This document shows positions 1 through 7,118 of a DNA stretch of 35,393 nt, piece after piece. Position 1 is the first letter of the stretch. Each line of letters begins with the position of its first letter. Position numbers and translations under genes: made by a program. Origin of the DNA: an uncultured Collinsella sp. (GTDB taxonomy: Bacteria > Actinomycetota > Coriobacteriia > Coriobacteriales > Coriobacteriaceae); assembly GCA_900546455.1 (NCBI GenBank), contig URCS01000019.1:1-35393 (forward strand), given 5' to 3'. The notes below the pieces were generated by a model. That model did no database searches. It was given only the letters and a program-made list of their open reading frames with translations, and was not told where the DNA came from.

Positions 1-1
1 C

Positions 2-1033
2 AAGACCATCGACCCCGCGCTGGCCCAGGCCCGCATGCTCGACATTCTGGCCATCGCGCCGCGTATCCTGGACGTGCCGGCCGAACATGTGCACGCCAAG
101 GCCCGCATGCGTTCGCGCGGCGGCTCGCAGTACGGCAAGCAGGGCGCCGGTAAGGGCGCATCAGGCGAGCGCGCCAACATCGCACGCCGTCGCCTCCCGC
201 TCATCGAAGAGGGCGGGCTCACCTTTGCCGTCAACTTTGACGACTACCTGGATGTGGGTATCTTCCTGGATCACCGCGTCACCCGCAACCTGGTGCGCGA
301 GCACGCCAAGCAGGCGCGCCGCTTCCTCAACCTGTTCGCCTATACCGGCACCGCCACCTGCTATGCGGCAGACGGCGGCGTCGAGGAGACCGTGACGGTC
401 GACCTTTCCAACACCTATCTGGACTGGGCCGAGCGCAATATGCGTCAGAACGGCTTTGTGGGACCGCAGCATCACTTTGTGCGCGACGACGTGCTCGCCT
501 GGATTCGCGACCAGCGTCAGACGCGCAACCGCTGGGACCTGATCTTTGTCGACCCGCCCACGTTTTCGAACTCGTCTAAGATGGGCCGCCGCACCTGGGA
601 TGTCCAGCGCGACCATGTTGAACTTTTGGCCGGTGTATCGCGCCTGCTCGCGCAGGGCGGCCATGCCATCTTTAGCTGCAACCTGCGCGGCTTCCGTCCC
701 GAGACGCGCAAGCTCGCACGCGCGGGCGTGGTATTGGAGGACATTACGGCGCGGACCATCCCCGAGGACTTCGCGCGCAACCAGAAGGTGCACCACTGCT
801 ATATCGTGCGCCGCCTGCCCATCGAGGACGCCATGGCAGAAGTCGGCTTTAGTGCCGAGGAGATTGCCGAGCGCGTCGAGGAGCTGCGCAACCCCGAGGC
901 CCGCAAGCCCCGCGCAACGGCGCCCGCGCACGCGCAGGCCGGCAACGGCAAGTCCAACTTTGCCGACAAACCCTCCCCCGCCGGCAAGCCCAAAAAGAAG
1001 AAGTTCTACGCCAGCAAGCCCAAGGGCAAATAG
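2..1033 (+). CDS. rlmL: RlmK half of 23S rRNA methyltransferase RlmKL, 5' end outside window
   Basis: This is the C-terminal part of the bifunctional 23S rRNA methyltransferase RlmKL. RlmL makes m2G2445 and RlmK makes m7G2069 in E. coli numbering. The reading frame is open from base 2, so the N-terminal THUMP and RlmL domains lie upstream of the window. Visible are the family stretch ending GGSQYGK, the SAM-binding motif FLNLFAYTGTA, the acidic motif TVDLSNTYLDWAERN, and the catalytic motif DPPTFSNS. The order and spacing match the RlmK half of E. coli RlmL. The last 60 or so residues form a lysine-, alanine- and proline-rich basic tail (ending KPKKKKFYASKPKGK) that the E. coli protein lacks; it may help RNA binding (inference). 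It ends at TAG and is followed by a large hairpin. Identification is firm; only the N-terminus is unseen. Confidence 0.93.
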   Translation, partial: KTIDPALAQARMLDILAIAPRILDVPAEHVHAKARMRSRGGSQYGKQGAGKGASGERANIARRRLPLIEEGGLTFAVNFDDYLDVGIFLDHRVTRNLVREHAKQARRFLNLFAYTGTATCYAADGGVEETVTVDLSNTYLDWAERNMRQNGFVGPQHHFVRDDVLAWIRDQRQTRNRWDLIFVDPPTFSNSSKMGRRTWDVQRDHVELLAGVSRLLAQGGHAIFSCNLRGFRPETRKLARAGVVLEDITARTIPEDFARNQKVHHCYIVRRLPIEDAMAEVGFSAEEIAERVEELRNPEARKPRATAPAHAQAGNGKSNFADKPSPAGKPKKKKFYASKPKGK

Positions 1034-1038
1034 ACAAA

Positions 1039-1103
1039 GTTGCGGTGGAATAGTTCCTAAAAATGCCTGGTAAAGGACCAAACAGGAACTATTTCACCGC
1101 AAC
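1039..1103 (+). terminator. Long hairpin after rlmL, terminator-like palindrome
   Basis: A 20-nt arm (1039-1058) pairs with 1084-1103 with one G-T wobble around a 25-nt loop. It begins 6 nt after the rlmL stop and lies between convergent rlmL and kdpE, so it could stop transcription from both sides. No U-run follows on either strand, so it may instead be a dispersed intergenic palindrome. Confidence 0.6.
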
Positions 1104-1128
1104 TCATATTGGGATGGTGGTTGGCGAT

Positions 1129-1842
1129 CTAGCCTTGGGTGACCAATCGGTAACCGATGCCCACGTGGGTTTGGATGTAGCGCGGATGCGCGGGGTCAGA
1201 CTCGATTTTCTTGCGCAGCGTGCCCATAAAGACACGCAGGCTCGCCAGGTCGCTCTTAGTTGCCGTGCCCCAAATCTCGTGCAGGATAAACTGGTGCGTC
1301 AGCACCTTGTCGGCGTTATGCGCCAGCAGGCACAGGAGCTTGTACTCGATCGGCGTCAAATGCAGTTCCTCGCCATCCATCGTGGCGATGCCGGCATCAA
1401 AATCGATATGCAACTCGCCGGTATCGAACGAGCCCTCGGAGGCAACGCCGCCTGTTTGCGCATACGAGAGACGCCTGAGCGTCGTGCGAATGCGCGCAAG
1501 CAACTCCTCGACCGAAAACGGCTTGGTCAGGTAGTCGTCGGCGCCGGCATCGAGCGCGCGGATCTTGTCCGCATCCTCGCTGCGCGCCGAGACCACGATG
1601 ATCGGCATGCCCGACCATGCGCGCACCGACTCCACCACCTTGACGCCGTCCATATCGGGCAGGCCCAAATCGAGAAGCACGATGCTCGGCGTCTGCGATG
1701 AGGCGGCGGCGATGGCGGCATGGGCGGTCTCCACGGCCATATGACGCAAGCCGTGCGCCTCGAGTGCGGCAACGATAAGGTTGCGAACGGCGGGATCGTC
1801 CTCAACGACCAAGATGAGCGGTTTTACGGCAGAGTTCGGCAC
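1129..1842 (-). CDS. kdpE: KdpE-type OmpR/PhoB-family response regulator
   Basis: A 237-aa two-component response regulator, predicted to bind promoter DNA when phosphorylated by the adjacent KdpD-like kinase. The receiver domain covers roughly residues 8-120, with acidic pocket E14/D15/D16, phosphoacceptor D58 (in LLDLGLPDMDG) and conserved K107 (in YLTKPF). A winged helix follows, containing LTPIEYKLLCLLAHN and a C-terminal IQTHVGIGYRL. The start chosen is GTG at 1842, because AGGAG lies 7 nt upstream; upstream in-frame codons overlap kdpD and lack a ribosome site. It begins 4 nt after the kdpD stop, so the two are co-transcribed and probably translationally coupled. The kup gene upstream suggests potassium as the regulated process. 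No kdpFABC genes are in view, so the target is an inference. Confidence 0.88.
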   Translation of the reverse strand: MPNSAVKPLILVVEDDPAVRNLIVAALEAHGLRHMAVETAHAAIAAASSQTPSIVLLDLGLPDMDGVKVVESVRAWSGMPIIVVSARSEDADKIRALDAGADDYLTKPFSVEELLARIRTTLRRLSYAQTGGVASEGSFDTGELHIDFDAGIATMDGEELHLTPIEYKLLCLLAHNADKVLTHQFILHEIWGTATKSDLASLRVFMGTLRKKIESDPAHPRYIQTHVGIGYRLVTQG

Positions 1843-1846
1843 AGCG

Positions 1847-3472
1847 CTACTCCTTATCAAACGAAACGTCGGCGACGGGAAGCTCAATCGTAAAGACCGA
1901 GCCGTGCGGGTCCGCCGCGGCAACCTCTATGCTACCGCCATGCGCCAACGCAATGGAGCGGCAGAGCGAAAGACCTAGGCCCACGCTGCGGTGGCTATCG
2001 GCAAGACCATGGTTGGCGGTGTAGAACGACTCAAAGATCCGCTCGCGGTCCTCGGGCGCAATGCCCGGGCCGTCATCGGCCACCGAGCACGCCACGCGTC
2101 CATCGTCGACGCCAATCGAAATCACGATATGCGAGCCTGCGGGCGTATAGGTGATGGCGTTGTTCACCAGATTGACCACCAGCTGCACCATCAGACGCGC
2201 ATCGACGTTGACGAGCGCCGGCTCGTCGCACGGCACCACCTTAAGGTCGTGCTCGCGCACGGCAGGGTTCACGTGGCGCAGTGCCTCCTCGACGATATCG
2301 TCCATGAGCTCGAGCGTGGTCGACAGATGCATGCCGCCACCCTCGAGCTTGGTGATAGCGAGCAGATTCTCGACAGTGGCGTTGAGCCATTGCGCATCCG
2401 AGCGAATGGACAGGAGCAGGCCGCGGCGCGTCTGGGCGTCGAGCACGGCGGTGCCGGTCGAGCCCTGGTCGAGCAGCACGTCGGCATTACCCGAAATACT
2501 GGTGAGCGGCGTACGCAGATCGTGCGAGATGGAGCGCAGCAGGTTGGCGCGCAGCTGTTCGTTTTTGGCGAGCACCGCCGCCTCCTCGCGGGCCTCCATG
2601 GCGCGGGCGCGATCGAGTGCCAGCTCGCCTTCGCTCACGATGGCATCGGCAAGTGTCCGTTCCTCGTGTGTTAGCACATCGGGCTCGGCAACGATAGCCA
2701 GCACGCCCACCACCGAGGCGGGGTCGCCCGAGCGCACGAAGCCGTCGCCCGTGCGAACCGTCAGGTAGATGCCATAAAACGCCGAACCGCCAAACGTGGC
2801 GTCGAGCGGCGTTCCCACGTAGGCGGACGCCGAGAGCCTCGGCGGCATCTGCGGCGCCAGCTCGTGCACCGGGGCGGCATCGCACACGGCCGTGTACGTC
2901 GCACGCGGCAGCAGGTCATCGCCCTCGGCGTCGGCGCTGTACCACACAACCGGACAGCCCGAAAGACGCGCCAGCTGCGTGGCCATGGCGTGAACGATCT
3001 GATGCTGATCGGCGCACCGCTGCAGCATGCGGTTGGTCTCGAGCACCATATGCGTGCGACGGTCGCTGGCGGCAGCCTGTGCCAAGGCGCGGCGCAGGGC
3101 CAACGCAATCGAGCTCGACACAAGCGAGACCACAAACATGATGAAGAACATGCCGGGATAGACGCGGTCGATAAACGACAGCGAGCAGCGCGGGTCGACA
3201 AACAAGAAGTTGTAGAGTGCCACGGCGACAGCCGAGCTCAGCAAGCAATACAGGCGACTCCAGGTAAAGAATGCGCACAGCTGAACGGCGAACACATAGA
3301 CGATCATGATGCTCGGCGCGAGACCCGGATGGTCGAGCAGCGCGCCCACAATCGTCGCCGTGACCAGCAGCCCCACCGACACGCAGGCGTCATACAGAGG
3401 AGTGCGGCGCGTCAGCGTTGTGCGCCGCCACCAAAAGCTATCGGCAATATCGCCGTCCGTACGGACGTCCAT
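1847..3472 (-). CDS. kdpD: KdpD-like sensor histidine kinase lacking the N-terminal KdpD/Usp domains
   Basis: A 541-aa membrane histidine kinase. Four close hydrophobic helices (about 30-48, 52-70, 75-92, 106-126) contain the DUF4118-type stretch LYNFLFVDPRCSLSFID typical of KdpD. A GAF-like region spans about 145-290. The dimerisation/phosphoacceptor domain has H317 in SISHDLRTPLTS, and the HATPase domain carries an N-box near NLVNNAITYT, G1 box DDGPGIA and G2 box VGLGLSLC. E. coli KdpD has about 890 residues; the large cytoplasmic N-terminal KdpD and Usp domains are absent here. The ATG lies only about 25 nt after a terminator, leaving little room for a private promoter, so read-through from the kup unit is plausible. 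It overlaps functionally with kdpE immediately downstream. Identity as a KdpD family kinase is strong; its stimulus is unknown. Confidence 0.85.
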   Translation of the reverse strand: MDVRTDGDIADSFWWRRTTLTRRTPLYDACVSVGLLVTATIVGALLDHPGLAPSIMIVYVFAVQLCAFFTWSRLYCLLSSAVAVALYNFLFVDPRCSLSFIDRVYPGMFFIMFVVSLVSSSIALALRRALAQAAASDRRTHMVLETNRMLQRCADQHQIVHAMATQLARLSGCPVVWYSADAEGDDLLPRATYTAVCDAAPVHELAPQMPPRLSASAYVGTPLDATFGGSAFYGIYLTVRTGDGFVRSGDPASVVGVLAIVAEPDVLTHEERTLADAIVSEGELALDRARAMEAREEAAVLAKNEQLRANLLRSISHDLRTPLTSISGNADVLLDQGSTGTAVLDAQTRRGLLLSIRSDAQWLNATVENLLAITKLEGGGMHLSTTLELMDDIVEEALRHVNPAVREHDLKVVPCDEPALVNVDARLMVQLVVNLVNNAITYTPAGSHIVISIGVDDGRVACSVADDGPGIAPEDRERIFESFYTANHGLADSHRSVGLGLSLCRSIALAHGGSIEVAAADPHGSVFTIELPVADVSFDKE

Positions 3473-3493
3473 CAGCGCCCCGCCCCTCTCTCA

Positions 3494-3538
3494 AAAACAA
3501 AAACCACCACAAAGGAACAGGCACCTTTGTGGTGGTTT
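3494..3538 (-). terminator. Intrinsic terminator after the kup-small-protein unit
   Basis: On the minus strand a perfect 15-bp stem (3538-3524 with 3515-3501) with an 8-nt loop is followed by TTTTTGTTTTT. It sits between the 64-aa gene and kdpD. A second near-copy of the upstream arm lies at about 3554-3541, so two segments can compete for the same partner arm. Confidence 0.85.
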
Positions 3539-3584
3539 CCCTTGTGGTGGTTCCAAGTGTAAAGCCTTCTACGACCGGCGGTCG

Positions 3585-3779
3585 CTAGACAAACAGCACG
3601 TGCGCGAGCAGCGCGCAAACGCACGCCGCGACAAGCACCGTCACCACGATCGAGATCACGCGGTCGGCCATATCCATGTTGGCACGATTCGTAAAGAACC
3701 GATCTTCGGCGGCATCGACGCGCGCCTCACGCACCAGCTCGGTCGCAAAATCGCAACCGTCAAGCACCTTTGCATCCAT
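3585..3779 (-). CDS. Small one-helix membrane protein between kup and kdpD
   Basis: A 64-aa protein of unrecognised family. The ATG at 3779 is chosen because GGGAGGAAACC sits directly before it; an in-frame start 10 codons earlier has no ribosome site. Residues 1-38 are hydrophilic and rich in D, E and R. Residues 41-62 form one strongly hydrophobic helix (ISIVVTVLVAACVCALLAHVL), so the likely topology is a cytoplasmic N-terminus with a C-terminal anchor. It lies about 70 nt after kup and before the terminator, so it belongs to the kup transcript. Its place between a K+ transporter and a KdpD kinase suggests a small accessory or regulatory subunit, as KdpF is to KdpFABC, but there is no sequence similarity to claim and this is only context. 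Confidence 0.75.
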   Translation of the reverse strand: MDAKVLDGCDFATELVREARVDAAEDRFFTNRANMDMADRVISIVVTVLVAACVCALLAHVLFV

Positions 3780-3848
3780 GGTTTCCTCCCAGGACTCAAT
3801 CACTGTCATTGCAAGCCTGCCCGTTCGCAGCCAAACCTCAAGCGTCGA

Positions 3849-5876
3849 CTACGGCCGCTCGTTGGGGGCCAGGCGCTGCATCTTGTTCACGGCCTTGAAC
3901 TTGGTGAACAGCGGCACGTACTCAAAGCTCACGTTGGAGTTCTCCAGGCCGTACCAACGCGCAGGCGTGCCGGCGGCGCGGCGGATGATGTACTTGAGCG
4001 TGATGGCCGTACGCTCGCTCGGCTCCACATCGCTTTCGGGCGCCAGAAGCTTACGGATCAGGACGAACTTGAACGTGCCGATGTTACCCGGATCCTTGTA
4101 GACCGAGTAGTCATGCGTCTGCGGCGGCAGCTCGCCGGTGGCAGCCAGGTCCTGAACGACCTGACGCAGGTAGGCATTGACGCGCTGGTTGATCTTGTAG
4201 CCCAGGTACAGATGCACGCGGAACACGTAATCGGTGCCGAACGTCTCGACCGAATAGGCAAAGGTGTGCGGTTCGTCCATGGTCTCGACATTCACAAACC
4301 ACCAGGCGCGGGCGCGCTTGGGATGCTTGTCCAAGATCGAATAGACGATATCGCGGTCGATGTAGTCGGTATGGGTGTCCTTGGTCAGGTACACGACGTT
4401 GTCGCTCATGCGCTCGTAACGGTCGTCGTCGCGCAGGCGCTTGAGCTGCGGCAGGTAGCTGCGCAGCGGCAGAAGCGTAAACTGGCGCTGCTCAACAGCC
4501 GTACCGTTGTACCAGCACACCATGATGCCCATGATGAGCGCGGCCATGAGGATGGTGAAGTAGCCGCCGTGGAAGAACTTGGTAAGTGAGCTCACGAAGA
4601 AGAAGCCTTCGAGCAAAAGGAAGAAGGCCGCGAAGATCCACGGAGCAACCTTGAGCTTGCGCTCCTCGTGCAGGTAGAAGAAGAGCAGCAGCGTGGTGCA
4701 CATCATAGTCAGCGTAATGGCAAGGCCGTAGGCGGCTTCCATATGCGCCGAGTTCTGGAACAGCAGCACCACGATGACGCAGCCGACAAGCATGACGTTG
4801 TTGACCATGGGGATGTAGAGCTGGCCCTTGGTCTCGGCAGGGTAGAAGACCTGCATGTGCGGCATGAGGTCCAGACGGCTGGCCTCGGACACCAGCGAGA
4901 ATGCGCCGGTGATGAGCGCCTGCGAGGCAATGATGGCCGCGACGGTGGAAAGGCCGACGGCAAACGGGCGCAGGCCCGGGGCGAGCATCTGGTAGAACGG
5001 GTTGAGGTCGGCAATGCCCATGAGCTCGGGGTTGGCAGCGTTGTTCATAAGCCAAGCGCCCTGGCCCATATAGGAAAGCAGCAGGCAGCACTTAACGAAC
5101 GGCCAGGTAGCGTAGATGTTGCCGCGGCCGACGTGGCCCATGTCGGAGTAGAGCGCCTCGGCACCGGTGGTGGCGAGGAAGCAGCTGCCCAGAATCATGA
5201 TGCCCGCGTGGTTGTTGGGGCTCAGCAAAAAGGCGATGCCGCGCACCGGGTTGAGGCACAGCAGCACGGCGGGGTGCTGGAAGACAAAGAACAGACCCGT
5301 GCCGCCCAGGAACAGGAACCACAGCGTCATGATGGGGCCAAAGGCGTGACCGATCTTGGCCGTACCGATGCGCTGTACCAAGAAGAGCACGATGATGATG
5401 GCGAGCGTAATGGCGACGACGCGGCCTTGGTCATCGCCCAGCACGGCATGGACCGCCGGGATGGTGCGCAGGCCCTCGATGGCCGTGGTAACGGTAACGG
5501 CCGGCGTGAGGATGCCGTCGGCGAGCAGCGCGGCGCCACCTAGCATGGCGGGGATGATAAGCCACTTGCCACAGCGCTTGACCAGACTGTACAGGGCAAA
5601 GATACCGCCCTCGCCATGGTTATCGGCGCGCAGCGAGATGAGCACATACTTGATGGTGGTCAGCAACGTGACCGTCCACACGACAAGGGAGAGCGCGCCG
5701 AGCACGAACTCCTCCGTGACGCTTCCGATGCCGCCGTTGCCGGCAACGAGCGCCTTGGTTACATACATAGGGCTGGTGCCGATATCGCCGTACACCACGC
5801 CCAGCGTGACGAGCATCGCCGAGATGCTCACAGGAATCGCAGCGTGCGAAGCTGCCTCCTTGGCCTTTTGTTCCAT
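3849..5876 (-). CDS. kup: Kup/HAK/KUP family potassium transporter
   Basis: A 675-aa secondary K+ uptake protein of the KUP family, which imports K+ across the cytoplasmic membrane, probably with protons. The N-terminal signature GVVYGDIGTSPMYV is followed by about 12 hydrophobic segments up to about residue 455 (including DNHGEGGIFALYSL and ATTGAEALYSDMGHVG, both KUP landmarks). The C-terminal part of about 200 residues is cytoplasmic. Length and order fit the family (620-690 aa). The start is ATG at 5876 with GGGAGGAAACC 5 nt before; a TTG six codons earlier falls inside that ribosome site. It is the first gene of a minus-strand unit with the small membrane protein and, after a terminator, kdpDE. 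Control of kup by this KdpDE pair is a reasonable inference. Confidence 0.95.
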   Translation of the reverse strand: MEQKAKEAASHAAIPVSISAMLVTLGVVYGDIGTSPMYVTKALVAGNGGIGSVTEEFVLGALSLVVWTVTLLTTIKYVLISLRADNHGEGGIFALYSLVKRCGKWLIIPAMLGGAALLADGILTPAVTVTTAIEGLRTIPAVHAVLGDDQGRVVAITLAIIIVLFLVQRIGTAKIGHAFGPIMTLWFLFLGGTGLFFVFQHPAVLLCLNPVRGIAFLLSPNNHAGIMILGSCFLATTGAEALYSDMGHVGRGNIYATWPFVKCCLLLSYMGQGAWLMNNAANPELMGIADLNPFYQMLAPGLRPFAVGLSTVAAIIASQALITGAFSLVSEASRLDLMPHMQVFYPAETKGQLYIPMVNNVMLVGCVIVVLLFQNSAHMEAAYGLAITLTMMCTTLLLFFYLHEERKLKVAPWIFAAFFLLLEGFFFVSSLTKFFHGGYFTILMAALIMGIMVCWYNGTAVEQRQFTLLPLRSYLPQLKRLRDDDRYERMSDNVVYLTKDTHTDYIDRDIVYSILDKHPKRARAWWFVNVETMDEPHTFAYSVETFGTDYVFRVHLYLGYKINQRVNAYLRQVVQDLAATGELPPQTHDYSVYKDPGNIGTFKFVLIRKLLAPESDVEPSERTAITLKYIIRRAAGTPARWYGLENSNVSFEYVPLFTKFKAVNKMQRLAPNERP

Positions 5877-5911
5877 AAGCCGGTTTCCTCCCAACTTTAA
5901 TGTTCGAAGGA

Positions 5912-5917
5912 ATTATA
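5912..5917 (-). promoter_or_regulatory. Possible -10 box of the kup promoter
   Basis: The minus strand reads TATAAT about 35 nt upstream of the kup ATG. A -35 box is not convincing (TTCAAA at 15 bp spacing), so only the -10 is proposed. Confidence 0.35.
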
Positions 5918-6001
5918 GGTAATCGGCCCATGTTTGAATGGCACTGTTTTCCCAGCTAGATAAACATTTATACGGCCTTTAAGCCACCTCGGCGATATGG
6001 A

Positions 6002-6032
6002 ATGTGACAAAGGGACTGTCTCTTTGTCGCAT
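6002..6032 (-). terminator. Hairpin directly after the nitroreductase gene
   Basis: An 11-bp stem with one wobble pair (6002-6012 with 6022-6032, loop of 9) starts within a few bases of the nitroreductase stop. It is probably its terminator, but no U-run follows. It resembles a short dispersed palindrome built on GACAAAG/CTTTGTC. Confidence 0.55.
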
Positions 6033-6035
6033 CCG

Positions 6036-6905
6036 TCATTTTCCGAGCCAATTTTTGAACCACCACTCCATGGAGCGGCTCATCTCGGCCATAAAGGGAC
6101 TCGTGTGCTTGCGGGTATAGATGTCCACGACGCGCTCCCCCACCACGCGGGCATGCGGACGGAACATCGCGTCCATCTCGGCTACCTGCGCGTCCATAGT
6201 CGCAGCATCGGCGCGGCAGTAGCGCTCCTCGTGCACCAGGTTCACCACGGGATGCGCAATGGCCGGACGCTCCTTACGGGGCGTGCCGACGATGAGCATC
6301 GACAGCGGCATGGTATACGGAGGCAGATCGAGCAGCTCGGCCACTTCCTCGGCATTCTCGACGATATCACCGATGTAGCAGCTCCCCAGGCCCAGGGCCT
6401 CGGCGGCGACCACGGCGTTTTGCGCAGCGATCACGGCGTCCTGGGCCGCGATGGCAAAGTCACCCAAACCCGGTGCACGGCGGGGCGCCTTGCCCGTGCG
6501 CTCGACAAACTCGGGCTCAAAGCAGCCCACGTGCTCAAACAGATCGATCCACTTGGCATAGTCGACCACAAATATAAGTGCCCAGGGCGCCTTGGCGATC
6601 ATGGGCTGGTGGTCGCACAGGTCGGCCAGACGATCCAGCGTAGCCTGCTCGCGAATGCTCACGATGGAATACATCATCATGGCGCCCGCCGACGGCGCGC
6701 GACTCGCCGCATGCAAAATTGCCGCCCGCTGCTCGTCGGTCACCGCCACGGGACGGTCGTCGTCATCACGCGCGAAGGCACGCGTGGAGGAACGGTGCTC
6801 CAACGTGTCCAGCACCGCATTGCCCGTCGTCTCGACCGGATAGCCGCCCGCGTCCATGCCAGCGTCCACGTCACCCGCACTCGTCATACAAGCCCGTTCG
6901 TTCAT
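6036..6905 (-). CDS. Nitroreductase-family FMN oxidoreductase
   Basis: A 289-aa protein of the NfsA/FRP-like nitroreductase superfamily, flavin enzymes that reduce nitro, quinone or similar acceptors with NAD(P)H. The first core motif is LEHRSSTRAFA (about 36-46), the FMN-phosphate contact of the family. Then come ILHAASRAPSAGAMMMYSI (the second FMN segment), KAPWALIFVVDYAKW, and GLGSCYIGDI near the middle, the conserved flavin and dimer segment. The C-terminal about 80 residues, including the RYCRADAATMDAQ stretch, extend beyond the minimal fold. The start is ATG at 6905 with GAGGATGAGG before it. The first 30 residues are polar and look disordered. It stands alone between kup and the LtaS gene and has a hairpin after its stop. 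Substrate cannot be told from sequence. Confidence 0.85.
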   Translation of the reverse strand: MNERACMTSAGDVDAGMDAGGYPVETTGNAVLDTLEHRSSTRAFARDDDDRPVAVTDEQRAAILHAASRAPSAGAMMMYSIVSIREQATLDRLADLCDHQPMIAKAPWALIFVVDYAKWIDLFEHVGCFEPEFVERTGKAPRRAPGLGDFAIAAQDAVIAAQNAVVAAEALGLGSCYIGDIVENAEEVAELLDLPPYTMPLSMLIVGTPRKERPAIAHPVVNLVHEERYCRADAATMDAQVAEMDAMFRPHARVVGERVVDIYTRKHTSPFMAEMSRSMEWWFKNWLGK

Positions 6906-7118
6906 CGCCTCATCCTCGCCAATTCTTTAAGAAGCCTTTACGTTTCCGTGTAATTCCCGTCCATTATCGCGCAGGTCGCCACTACATTGCGCCACACCGT
7001 CACACGTGCGCGTTAATATGGCTGGTTGTTGTGCGCAGACACCAATTGCAGCGCATATCTTGGTAACAATCGGGTAAACCCCCGCTTTCGTACGTTTTAG
7101 TTTGTGAGGAGTCTCAGC

